This document shows, piece after piece, positions 45,789-57,430 of a stretch of DNA of 64,000 bases. The position numbers were made by a program, and so were the translations under genes. Within the stretch, counting starts at the first letter, position 1, and the number at the start of each line of letters is the position of its first letter. The notes below the pieces were generated by a model. The model searched no databases and was not told the origin of the DNA. It saw only the letters and a list, made by a program, of their open reading frames with translations. Origin of the DNA: Channa striata (Eukaryota > Chordata > Actinopteri > Anabantiformes > Channidae); contig CM065173.1 in the NCBI GenBank assembly GCA_033026295.1, positions 11,036,517 to 11,100,516 of the forward strand, written 5' to 3'.

Positions 45789-47082
45789 GAGCGCCAATCC
45801 TGTACCGTGTTTAAACACTGTTTAATCAGGTGGTAGAACAAACCCCCCAACACACACAAAAACAGAGATTAATGAGCGTAGGAGGATAGTAAAGACAAAT
45901 GCCTGAGACGCTGATGTAACGCGGGAGCATTTTTTGTGTCCACCACACAGCCAAAAAAATAAAGGTATGGCGGTAGAGAGGGAGCTGATGTACGGATTGA
46001 ACGGATGGGAGGATGATGCGAGGGCACGAGAAGGAGACGTGAGGAACATGTGAAGACGTAACAGACCCCAGGAGGCTGATACAACAACAACGCGCCTGAT
46101 TGGAACAAACGACTTCGCTTTCCCCCGTCACTTTAAACATGAATGAATCTGTTCTTTCTGGACACTGGCCATCAAAGGTTCAATACAGAACTGAGAAATG
46201 TTCTAAAGCCTGGGCTGCGCTATAGATTTCCACTTCAAAAATAAAACATAAAAACACCATTTAAATTCTATGAATTGCCTTTGCCAAATAGTATATTTAT
46301 TTTCACTGGTAACCCAAGGCTAAGAACACAGGAATAAATCTTTGAAAAAGTAAACAGATCCCATTTTGTGCTTTAAGTTGGCATCAAATTATTCAATCAT
46401 TTACTTAAGCAGGAATTCCCCAACCCTAAATGTGTCTTTGAGCTGCCTAAATATTACCATAAAACAACGCCTCAGTAGTAAGGGCAGATATTTGGGTGGG
46501 AAACGGACAGATTTAGTGGTGAACTGAATAATGCAGTTTATTCTACTGTCTCCTTAAAGTAATTTCAAAGCACGATGCCACTTTGTTTTTTTTAATGCCT
46601 TTAATGAAAATGACCTGATAATGCAGGTTAGTTGTGCTGTGTTAATGACATTTGTTGTTTCAGTATGTTTCAGCCCTTGTGGTGGGAAACAGTGGGATGT
46701 TGCAGGTTATAGAGTTGCTTTGCAGAAACCTGAAGCTGATCCGAGCCGATCCAGATGAGTTCACCTGGAGGAGTTTTTTCTAACCAATAGCATTTCAGAT
46801 GGAGCTCTGATTACAATATCCATAGTATGAGCAACAGGATGACACAATCTGAATTTAGGGTTCCTCCAAGTGATGTCATCTGGAGGCGTTTTCAAGCTGG
46901 AAGTATAGAGATATTTGTGTAGGGAATGTAGGAATGTAGGGAAGTCAGATGGAAGTTTAATGTCCTACACAAACTAGGTCCAAAAGCAAGTTGATTCAGT
47001 GAAGATTTCCTAAAAACAAACACCCAAGATTGCAACAAATCTCATAATTAAAAAAACAAACTTGCTTTTGTTATTTATTGCT
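45789..47082. other. non-coding DNA with a possible dispersed repeat
   Basis: 46745-46930 carries an internal imperfect duplication (gatgagttcacctggaggagtttt and gtgatgtcatctggaggcgtttt, 115 bases apart) and reads like a diverged fish repeat, class unknown. The overlapping minus-strand frames at 45822-46140 have no support. Confidence 0.4.
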
Positions 47083-47413
47083 AGAGGGCAGCATGGTGAT
47101 GGAGTGGTTAGGGCTGACGCCTCACAACTAGCAGGTCCCCAGCTCCAATCACCGCTCAGCCGTGGCCTTTCTGTGCTTGTGTGGGTTTTCTTCCAGTTTC
47201 CTCCCACAGTCCAAAAACAGACATGGTAGGTTAACTGGTGACTGTCAGGTGTGAACGTGTGAGTGTGAGTGGTTGTCTGTCTGTCTGTCTGTCTGCGTAT
47301 GTCTCTCTGTGTTGTACCTGAGACAGACTGGAAACCTGCCTCTCACCCAGTGACGGCTCGGATCGGCTCCAGCCCCCCACAGCCAGCAGTTAAAGATGAA
47401 GGATGGATGGATG
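47083..47413 (+). mobile_element. DANA/Mermaid-type tRNA-derived element
   Basis: Starts gagggcagcatggtgatggagtgg and continues gctgacgcctcacaactagcaggtcccc, tgtgtgggttttcttccagtttcc, tcccacagtccaaaaaca and ggttaactggtgactgtcaggtgtgaa. It then shows a (GTCT)n insertion (47276-47295), cggctcggatcggctccagcccccc, and a GGAT tetranucleotide tail. This order is characteristic of the element family widespread in fish ('ggcagcacggtgg..cagtgg..ag..ctgtcgcctcacagc'). The promoter-like head is diverged from a functional A/B box. Confidence 0.8.
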
Positions 47414-47723
47414 TTTGAGTTTAACAGCTGAAACTCTTCTGATTGTTTCACAAAAGTTCCTGTTAACAAAAACTAGCATGCACAAAAAAAACCCTGTCAA
47501 ATCTGGTTTGAATGAGGCTATTTAGTGTCATTACATATAGAGAAGTTTCATTTGTGCCGTGATGCTGTATAATGATGTCCATATATTCGTCTTCAGTGTT
47601 TAAACAAAAGCTGATTTTCTAAGAAACGTCCACTTGATGAGGGCCCATGAGACACAGAGAGATATTCTATCTGTTCCAAAACATGCTTCACTCTACACCC
47701 AATTTAGACGGGATCTGATATTG
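47414..47723. other. non-coding DNA
   Basis: Nothing recognised. Confidence 0.5.
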
Positions 47724-48038
47724 TTATGCTGATATATTCCAGCCACACTGTGCATTGACCCGCTTTAAATAAAACAAGAGCCGGAAAAAGTGATGTTTTC
47801 CCATATTTAAACGAATCCAGTCAGGGGAAACACTGAGCAGGTGTTCGCGGTGATGTAACAATGCTGCTCGTATCTCGCACATAAAAAGTCTTAAATTTCG
47901 CAGAGCCGTATTTCTTCGCACAGTCTGAACCGGAGCTTTATCATATGACAGTGTGGGTGTAAAGCAGAATGTTTGGTGCAGTACGTCCAGCTGAAAATGT
48001 TCTGCCACAGACTCCCTGGAACTGCAGAGACTAAACAT
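47724..48038 (-). other. 104-codon CpG-retaining open frame, unidentified
   Basis: ATG at 48038; starts MFSLCSSRESVAEHFQLDVL and ends QCGWNISA with TAA. Codon use is mixed and about a dozen CpG survive in a CpG-poor area. The residues form plausible amphipathic segments (for example TALRNLRLFMCEIRAALLHH). No signal peptide, domain or splice signal is clear. It may be an exon, a small intronless gene or a conserved regulatory block. Confidence 0.2.
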
Positions 48039-51000
48039 GTGTCCTGGCTAATGGGAAATTATGAGTGTTATGATTGAGACTAATTCCACAATTACAGACT
48101 CAGAGAGAGTGGGCTTCCTTCACATTATACTTCCTCCCTCTGTTTCTGTTTTGTTCTCGCCTCATTAATCTTTTCTTTGACCCGTTCTTTGACCAGTTTC
48201 CATGTTCTCCCCCTCTGTTCTTTATTTCTTGCGCTTTAATGTTTTCTGTATTTGGAACTTCCTTTCTTCCTTCTTCACAAATCACATCTTTACGCTTCAC
48301 TAGTGGGTTTGTTTAATGGTCACACACGCACACACACACACACACACAGTCTGCATTAATAAATTCATACTCCATCCATCCTCTGACATGTCGGCTCACC
48401 TCGGATCCCTGATTGGTTCATTTCGAATCCTTGTTGAACATCAACAATAAGTCAAACAATTTTCTTTAGCTCACAGGTTAATCCGGTGTTTTTATAGGAT
48501 TTATACAGTGGCATAAAACAGCTGAGCATAACGATTTGTTGCTGCTTCAGGCATGTGAAAGGAAATCTCAGCACCTTTCTTCCATACTGAATATTTTACT
48601 GTATTTCTATAGGAATACACAAAAAGTGTGCAGCTAGTTTGAAATACCAATTTGGTTTAATCATCAGATGTGAGTGAATAATTGTTTGCACTGAATTTTA
48701 GTTGAAAACCTGTATTGTATTGAGTAGATTTTAAGTGAACAAAGACAAAAAACTTAAATGGGGAGTGAGTGTGACCTGAGTATCACCTCAGCACAACGAA
48801 AAAACCCTACTGAGTGCCAGGATTGTTGAAATGTCAAAACATACTGTCAACATTTCAAATACAGTACTTGTTACTCATTTTTTGCCACAGTTATGTGGAA
48901 AAACCCAGAACTTGAAATATTACTTGACCTAGTAAAAGGAGTTGATATAAATATGTATATTTGGTAAAGGCAAATTTATCTAGTAAACAAATTTAATTTG
49001 TTTAGTTTGTTAAATTAATTTATATGTATTAAAAATATAGATTGTATGAACTCGTAATGTATTATACTATTACTACATTTGTAGTTACTGCTCTTATGCC
49101 ATTGGACTGACTATTTTATGATTTTATCACCTAAAAACTGTTTAAACAAATTACTTTGTAATTTAGGCACAGTTTAAGTAAACAACGATCACATTTTCTA
49201 GTGTTTATAATGCACATAGTAGCTTTTTAACTGTAACAGGTAATACATTATTGAACATAGAAATTACTTAAAGACAGGAATGATTTATTAGTTGTTGTTT
49301 TAATATTATTTAAATAGCTTTAATTTCCTCAGAACTAGTATGTAGTAATGCTGTACATGGTGAAAGCTTCAGGAGATGCAGGGAGTCAGTCGAGACTCCC
49401 AGGGTGTCACACTGTGGTGTCTCATGGAAACCTGCAAAGCCATTTTTTCACCTGCATTTGTTCTGTTGAGTCTTTAGAAGTCAGTTTCTCTGCTTTTATA
49501 CTGTGTGTATCCACAGCAGCCCTCCACATTAAAACCAGCTATGGAGCAAATCTGTACTAAAACAATTCTGCTTTATTTAAAGGATACAATTGTTTGGTTT
49601 TTTTTTACCTCTTATATTTCCTCCTATAAAAGTTGGTATGACGAATCTAGAGCAAATTTTCTTAATACTTGATTTTTATGGTGATTGTGGTTAATCAGTT
49701 AGTGTCTGAATCAGTGTGGTTTGAGTCAAATAATTGAACTCAAACCACTCGGACTCAAAAGCAAATACAAGCTATGAGCTGTGTGATATGGCCACTGGAT
49801 TGAATGCCATGATAACATAACATGCAGGGCTGCTTGATCTGATTACTGATTACTGCATCATACCCAGTTTAAATACAAAATACAAAATATGTTATAATGT
49901 GAAGAGATGCTGTCTGGGCAACACCAGTTTAAGTGGCACAGTGTCGCTCTAAGAAATTTGTTTACATGTGTTTTTTTGTCTGACATATTGTTCTCACGTT
50001 GGCTCCAGCCAACAATGAACACAATCCAGAACACAAAAAAAAGATTAAAAAATAGCCATAAATTTGTACATTTTACTCTATTAAATGTCACTACATGTGT
50101 GTAACCAATAAAAGCTAATAGAAAGCGCGATTAACTCAGTGTGCAGTGGTACCTCCACCGCTGTAAACTCCAATGAAGGTCACAGTTTGCCGTCTGCATT
50201 GGGAGGAATCTGGATGTGGGTTCAGAGTCTGAGCTACAACACAATTTATTTAAAATAGCTAATATTTCCCCTTAGAAATGGACTGATAGTCAATTAATCA
50301 AACAAATTACTTTTTTGTGGATCACGGGCATTAGTCATTGGCTGAGAAAATAATCACACAATCCCCAACCCTGCTAATGGTAACATTTTCCCTTTGCTGC
50401 ACCAAAACACCCCTTTACCAAGTCTGACTTAGTCCGATTATGGCTGCGCACAAACACGTTCAGTTATCACGGGTGAATTCTGCAGTTCTACTGCCAAATT
50501 TTGTTAATATTGAAACAAACTTTAAGTAGGTGATGGGAAAGTGTTGCATTAAAGTGATGCATTAAATTCAGTGTGTCAGTCGGGCTGGAAATGAGGCTTG
50601 CGAGAGCTTCAGCCTCTTCTGTCACAGGAGACTGCCATGGAGCCAGAGTGCATTCAGTGTTTCGTGTTTTTTTTTTTTTTCGTGTGTGTGTGTGCGCTTT
50701 CTTTTCACGCCATTTTTCCTCCTAACTCGAACCATTCCACCTTGGCTGCCGGCTACCAGAGAGCAGAGGTCGTTAATTGTGCTCTAGATTGTAGAAACTC
50801 GCTGCACACATGCACAGATGGAAGAGCGAGAGCGCGACGATACACGCACGCAGGCGTACGCATCTACATACACAACTACACACACCCACGCAAACAAACA
50901 CACACAGCAGAATGATAGTAATTGAAATCTTAAGTGTTGAGTATCCAGGAGAGAAAACAGGAAGAAAGTCTTAAAACCTTGCTCTCCCGAGCATCTTAAA

Positions 51001-51179
51001 ACACTTTTTTATTGACTTTTATTGTGTGTTTGCCTTTGTGTGCGTGTGTGTGCACGTACATGAAAACATTCCTATTATTTTTAACTTTTTTTTCCAGCGC
51101 AATGTGTTCTGGCATCGCTGCAAGCCCATGACACCATACGGTTGTAAACTATGTATGAGAAGGGCTTAGTATAGTTTGA
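48039..51179. other. non-coding DNA with CT-rich and CA patches
   Basis: 48110-48300 is pyrimidine-rich, followed by (CA)n at 48321-48348. A T-run plus GT run lies at about 50664-50697 and a CA-rich patch at 50876-50906. 48600-49330 is very AT-rich with no features. Confidence 0.5.
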
Positions 51180-51990
51180 GGGCTAAAGAGAATGTTTCCC
51201 CGAGGATAATGGGAATGACTGAGGAGGCTGGCGGAGCGGCTAAATTACAGAGGACACTTTACCAACCTCATCCCGGGATGTGAAATAATTTGGAAAATGA
51301 ATGATGTAGCAACATTTGGCATTTTATGAAGCTAAAAGCTTTATGGCTGCAACATTAAGGAAGTTGTTAATTTATTAATATGAAGACCAATTTTCCTGCA
51401 CGATGCCACCGTTTTTCATTTCCTAAAAAGAAAAAACCTCTTCAAATTTGTGTCTGAGGAAGTGTTACCATTCCTACATAAAATGTCATGGTTTGAATCA
51501 GGATCTTGTGAACGAATTACAAAAAACCTTTGAAAGAAACACAAACTACTGTATAACACACATGTTTTCACAGGTTTGCAGTTTCACACAAACTCAGCAG
51601 GCTCAAATGCTGAAGCTCCTCCAATCACAGCATGCACGTTTGGGCTCTCAGGGAAGCCAGCCAATTACGGAGGCTGGTAATGTGGCCCATGTGAGCAGGG
51701 GCTTCTGGGTAGTCCCAGCAAGTGTTGCGCTGATTATGATCTGACACTCGTGTTGGCTGCTAACAAGAAGCATGACTCCGAGGGAGTCAGACAACAAACG
51801 CCTGATGCAGAGCATTTAGGAACACAGGGAACACTCGTGATTTCAGCGATGTCTGACGTTCACGATTGTTGGTGTAGAAATCGACTCACAAACAGCAGCA
51901 ACCTTCTTGGTGTGATGATGTCTCTTACTCAAATCTGGGAGCTGCCACATCTCTTCTTGCGATGCCTTTAACCGTCGCTCTCTCTGCTTT
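51180..51990. other. candidate conserved non-coding block(s)
   Basis: 51180-51430 is a non-repetitive stretch with paired TTAATTTATTAATATG, TAAATTACAG and CATTTGGCATTTTATG words. 51570-51760 is GC-richer. It has a good acceptor (tgtataacacacatgttttcacag at about 51548-51570) and two open frames; one is 98 codons long and Gln-rich (51448-51744), ending at TGA. Whether it is an exon or an enhancer cannot be settled; the texture resembles developmental-gene deserts. Confidence 0.25.
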
Positions 51991-52129
51991 TTAAGTGTGC
52001 TGCAGTGCACTTTGCATTATGCACGTGGCAAAATAATATGTTTTAGCCAGGAAGGTTTTGCCACATGTAGGTTTCCATCTTTTCTCGCACTACATTAGGT
52101 CTGTGTCCAAAGACGTTTCCTTCCAGCAC

Positions 52130-52275
52130 ATAGACTGTTCCGCCTGCTACCATCCGGCAGATGTTACAGGAGCCTGACGTCACGCACCAACAGACTGAAT
52201 TAATAATTCATACATCATATGTTATGCGTTATCTGTGCAAAATGCTACTTCTGACCTGTGCAATATTACTTGGGT
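52130..52275 (+). mobile_element. LINE ORF2 C-terminus plus 3'UTR fragment
   Basis: Plus-strand translation gives LLPSGRCYRSLTSRTNRLN, the end of a non-LTR retrotransposon ORF2 ('..PSGRR.RS...RT.RL.NSF'), then a stop and a 'gtgcaatattacttgggtacatt' stretch typical of the following 3'UTR. It is a different LINE lineage from the L2-like copies. Short and inactive. Confidence 0.6.
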
Positions 52276-53499
52276 ACATTCAGCTCCGCACCCTGCACAA
52301 GCTAATAAGATACAAACATCTGAAAATATATATGACAGAAACCTTTCTTAGAGATTGTAATCACTCTTTTAGAGATTGTGTTTACTGTTTTTTTTAAGTG
52401 TTAACCTGCACATGACTAATAAATTGATCTGAAATCTGACATATTCTGTTTATTGAAATATATTCAGTGAAGAGATTTTCTCATTAAAATGTAAAAATGC
52501 CTGTTTGTTTAACTTACAAATATATCAACAGCAAATCAGATTCAATCAGATGCTGAAACATTTTAAGTTGCAATATGGGATCAGAAAAAAACTACAGCAG
52601 CTTACTGTGGTATAATGACTGAAATCAGGGCAAACAGAGTCATTAAATTTCATTTTCCTTTTACACAGAGTGTGCTATGTGACACAGTATTTCTCGCCAA
52701 GTGCAGTGATTTCCTCAAGTCTTTAAGCTAATTTAGGATAATTAACTGCTGACTGTTGCTTCATATTTACAGGACAAACATGAGACTGATGCCAATTTTT
52801 GCAACTAACGTCCAACAAATAAACACTACATGAGGAGCAAACACTGGTTTATGCTTCACTTTCATATACCTTGCAACATAAAAGTTTACCCTTGAAGGCA
52901 TATTATGAAAAAATACCTGGATAATAAAACACATTTATTTTAATGCAAACAGTTCTTTTCTGTGTGCACAAAAACGGAGAATTAAAGCTTTTACATTATT
53001 AATTTAGTCATGATGTGAATATTTTGACTGCACAAAGTGCGTCACCCTGGATCTCTATCTTCAACTTGTTTATGTTTTTCTAACTGTCCAGATTTCTATG
53101 AATTCAGCTGGAGGAGATGCTATGGTGTCAAGAGTGTTCTTCTGCTGTTTCATGGATTCTGAGACGGCAAAATGCTCTCTTATGGTTATCAAACTGTCAT
53201 ACTTGATCAGACATCCGAGCAGTTATTTCTTAGCAGTATTTTACACACATACTGGTATTTCCCTTATTTTCCTTTGGAAATGGAAATGTTATCCCTTACA
53301 CTCTGCTCCTACAAGATGTTATCCTGCGACCGCCCTCTTAAGGTTCTGATAACAAAAAACAACCTCCTGCATCGTAAAGTCCTAAAAACACGGACCACCG
53401 GTGTTTGTTGGTATGTACATGTTAAAATATACTTTTTTTCTGTGATTCTCAGCTGATTCACAAGCATGTTTGCACCATTTGGTCATTTATGACCAACAA
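52276..53499. other. non-coding AT-rich DNA
   Basis: Nothing recognised. Overlapping short frames at 53098-53456 are unsupported. Confidence 0.5.
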
Positions 53500-53860
53500 A
53501 TTGTCACTGGAATATTTGCAGACAATTGGCAATTTTGATGAACGAGGGAAGAGAATCCATGTTATTTTGCCCCCGAGCAGCCCTTTGAGCTCTGTCTGCA
53601 CAGCATCTCATAATGACCTTATCTCTAACCAAGGCCATATGATGCCACGGGGGGGAGGTACGTTTCTACTGCCTGGTGGTTTCCTCTAAGGCGAGTCAAA
53701 ATCAATGTTAAAATCATCTGTCCATGACACGACAGTGGGAGCTGTGGCTGTGGCCGAAATCAAACACCCCCATCTTATCTCTACTTAAGGACCCCCTTCC
53801 CTAAATTCTTGGCTTTGATCGTGTTTGATCTTTGGGGAAAGTAAAAAGGGAAGTGGAAGT
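53500..53860. other. candidate conserved non-coding element
   Basis: A mixed-composition, non-repetitive block. Distinct words include cataatgaccttatctctaacc, ccatatgatgcc and cccccatcttatctc (two GATA-type TTATCT sites), plus a G8 run at about 53649. Texture suggests an enhancer; conservation is untested. Confidence 0.25.
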
Positions 53861-54846
53861 GAATTAGAGGATGAGTGTAGGTATGAAAGACAATCGCCCA
53901 TAGAAGTAAAACAAACAGAAAAAAGGTCGTTCATCTATTTGTTCCTTGTGCTCGTCTGTCTGTCTCAGATGAGATCGAATTATTATATCATGTATTTGTG
54001 GCAAACTGCTAAATTCATGGCTTGTAAAGGTTTGCGTCTGAGGCAGATTTTAGGCTAAATGTTAATACACAGTGATTATGCTGCTACAGACTATACCACA
54101 AACTAATAATACACTGTTTTGCACATGGTTACTTTCATATTTATAGACGCATCCCAGACTGCAGATGGAACTTTCGTGAACTCTGCAAATGCATCTAAAA
54201 TAAATGTAATAATAATAATAATAACATGAAAACTGTTTGTTTTTGGACGGCAGATGAGAAAATACCTGGGGTAGAATTCCAGTCGACACAGTAATTTTAG
54301 ATAAACATAACAGCTTCTGGTAACTCAGCAATGCACTAATGTAGAACGCAACGCTCTCTGTGTTGGCAGTGGTACATCTTTGCCTCAGATTTTTATCTCA
54401 TTTCATTGGAAACAAGTGGAGAGTCACCGTGTGTCATTCTGGGATTAAACAATCACTCATTAAATACTTCCAATAACTTAAAGGGATAAAACCTTCTAAA
54501 CAACATTGTCCTTCTATGACTGTTGTGTCTAAGTCCAATGTGAAATCCTCCTGTTGACAGGGTTATTTTTCAGACAAACCACCTTCAGAGCCACAGATGA
54601 TATCATACAGATCATTTTACTGGCTGTGTATGAAAAACATTCCCCTTGATGCACAAACTGAACTGCATGACTAACTTGGTGGAGTGCCCTTTAAAACAGC
54701 TCCTTGACTTTCATGCATTGAAAAAAATCTAACCGTGAGGGTCTCCAGGGAACAGGGAGGTCTATAAATTTCAACTTGAGTGGCACTTTCTCTGGTCTGC
54801 TGAAACAGGAAATAACTACTGTTCTGAAGAGCTGCACAGACTCTAT
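53861..54846. other. non-coding DNA with a (TAA)n run and an enhancer-like stretch
   Basis: (TAA)6 at 54207-54224. 54540-54800 is another non-repetitive mixed-composition block. No genes recognised. Confidence 0.4.
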
Positions 54847-55065
54847 TTAACCAACGGGTTTGTGAAATAATACTGAGATGAAACTATTCTTTACTTTTAT
54901 TGGCCAACCACAAACCTTCCTTCGAGGTCCTCTGATGGGTCCCCAGGCTCCTCTCTGACAGTCATTCGGGCAGAAGGATGAAACACATCCAGCAGATGTG
55001 GCAAGAACACACTCTGCTGGCAGTTCGATCCGTGCAGACGAGTCTGACAGCCATTTGAGGGTCAA
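54847..55065 (-). other. GC-rich Cys-containing open frame, possible exon
   Basis: Minus-strand frame with residues such as LPAECVLATSAGCVSSFCPN followed by DCQRGAWGPIRGPRRK. It carries four Cys within 25 residues and a possible donor (AAG/GTTTGT). A CAG acceptor (atggctgtcag) precedes it without a strong pyrimidine tract. GC content exceeds the flanks. No family is recognised. Confidence 0.18.
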
Positions 55066-55242
55066 GCCTTTGTGTTAGGTTATCAACACACTGCGTCGGG
55101 TTCATGCTCTTGTTTCACCAGGATCTGGGATTATACTGTAACTGAATACAGGTGGGATTTCATCATACAGCCCGTGACAGAAAAATAAACACGCGTTTAA
55201 ATATAAAAATGAGGAACTGCACAGTGAGGTGGCATTTAAAGT

Positions 55243-55280
<38 letters not shown>

Positions 55281-57269
55281 CTTTGCTTTTGCTCCACATC
55301 TGAAAGTAATTCTGTGTGTGTGTGTGTGTGGTGGGAGGCCTGCTGGATTCCAGGGCGACCCCCCCCCCACCAGGATGGCGGAGGAAAGGGGAAGGAGGGT
55401 GGGTGGTGGTGGTGGTGGCAGTGGAAAGGGTGAAGGTAGGTAAGTGTTTTGGGAAACTTGGAGTGAACAGCAATTAAAATCCCCTTTTCTTTCTCCTTTT
55501 GATGGAATTCCCGGCGGAGTTGACTCAAAGCGGGATTAATCACCAGCCCTCCCCCCTCCCCTCAAAAAACCTCCATCCCTTACTCACTCTTTCTTTTCTC
55601 CTTCTTCCCTCTCTTTCTCTCATTCTGTCTTTTCTTTACAAGTGTGTGTAATTTCCTTATTAATATCCTGGGAAAGGAAATCGAGGGCCCAGGCAAAGCA
55701 GCGTAAACCTGTTTTTATGTCACTGCTCTAACCTTAAATAATACCAACAAATGTTTAGGCTACACTTTAAAGACCTGATCTCCGTTTGCTTGTTTCAGTA
55801 AACTAGTGCAAAGATGATCGTTGAATCCAGCCTTACAAGGCATTTGTATAATGTGTACAGTGCCACTGAACGCTGACAATCACGTGTGTGTGTGCGTGTG
55901 TGTGTGATAATGACTTGTGCCTTTGCACATGGGCATGGGCCAACCCTCTGACTCTTTCCCTTGTAGCTGAGTGGTCTTGTTATCAATGTAAGCCATGCAT
56001 TGTATTACAGCCCCTAATTTAGTTTACATTGTGCTTGGGAAAGCAGTAAATTACATGGGTTTCTGCTCTAAATGAATAGCCGGCCACTCCACATTTGAGA
56101 CAAATGTCTTTGCTTTTGCTACTCGAGGCAGAATTTTTTGCTCACAGTGCTTCAAAACATATAATTTTGTACCAAACTCCTGGCTTTTAAAAGCAAAGTA
56201 CAGTGAAATCTAATAAGCCACTTTCGAAGGGGGTTTTCTCCTGCTCTGTCAAACAAATACTTGTTATTCGGCTTTTCCCACTCGCTTTTGGATAACAGTT
56301 GTACTTTCTACCCCCTTTTGGACTCCTTCCTCTCCATCTGTCTTTCACTCTCTCGCTCTAAAACAAACATCCCAACAAGCCTCAGGAAAACACCGTTTGG
56401 ATGTGCGCGCATTTCATCACTTCCATTAATTAGCCCTGTGACTCACAGACGTCTATTGATGTTTAATGGTATCCGTCATCTAGTTATGGTCGGACAAGAA
56501 GAGACCATCATTACGCAGCTATGGTGTCTTAATAATTTGCACATTGACAAACACGATTTTGACTCTGGGAAGACAAAAGACTTTAACATGTGGTGGTGCA
56601 CATTATTCAGGATCTCTGAAGTGAAATGCTTAGTCTTTAGTCGATTCGAAAGTATTAACACCAAACCAGACACTAGCTCAATGTGACCTGCATTAAAATG
56701 GCGTAAAATGCGTAAACCGTGGGCTGGTTGGATGAATTTCTTTCTTGTTTGCGTTTTTATATTTGCATTGGCTTAGTCCCTGGGCTCCACCGTAATAAAG
56801 TCCTGATAATTAAACTTTGCTCTAAATCGTGTAATTTATATTGATTTACAGATTTATGCTAAGAAAAACGAAATGTGACCGTAAAGTAAAAGTAAACATG
56901 TAGGCAAATAGGAAGCAGTGGTTTCAGTGACAAAGTACAAGAAAGTATAAGTTTAAAAAAATAACAAATTCTGCTAATTATGATTTCCTTATTACTAGTT
57001 GTAATAATGATATGTAAAGCTATTCTTTACTTGTGCTGTACTTAACATTATTTCCTTTAATTCATTTTGCCAATTAAAACAGGTGTGTAATTACTTTTAC
57101 TATAAAGAAAACTGTACTGACTTCTCTCAACTCGTATATTCTCACATGTGAATTCTGCATTGAAAGGAATATGCTGCTGCAGGTTTAAGTAGGATTCAAA
57201 TAAAAACTAAAACAAAAGACATTGCACAGAATGTATTTACATTTTCATACTAGAGTTCTTTCACATATT
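55066..57269. other. non-coding DNA with microsatellites and candidate conserved blocks
   Basis: (CA)n at 55243-55277, (GT)n at 55312-55331, a C9 run and GGT repeats at 55360-55420, and a CT-rich patch at 55545-55640. 56000-56240 and 56400-56680 are mixed-composition, repeat-free stretches (for example TTAATAATTTGCACATTGAC) that look enhancer-like. No coding evidence. Confidence 0.4.
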
Positions 57270-57430
57270 CCCGTCGCTCACCCTGTCACCAACACACTCG
57301 CACATTCATGGCGGCCGAGCTGCCCAGCACAGCGTTGAACCTGGGAACATTTGTGGTTCAGTGGATTGCTCTAGGAAACTTTGACATGTGGGCAGGAGAG
57401 GCCAGGGATCAAACCACCAACCTCCTGAAC
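57270..57430 (+). repeat. diverged copy of the 18530 dispersed repeat
   Basis: Aligns by order of motifs: caccaacacactcgcacattcatggcggc, then aactttgacatgtgggcagg, gccagggatcaaaccaccaacctcctg. The last part (a 'ggatc.aaccacc.acc' end) is missing from the 18530 copy but present in the family as I recall it. Confidence 0.6.

Noticed and set aside
45822..46140. Three overlapping minus-strand frames
   Set aside because: Same DNA open in three phases, indicating chance low stop density.
50250..50375. Possible fish repeat resembling 'attaatcaaacaaatta...gaaaataatc'
   Set aside because: Similarity is to AT-rich words only; too weak to call.
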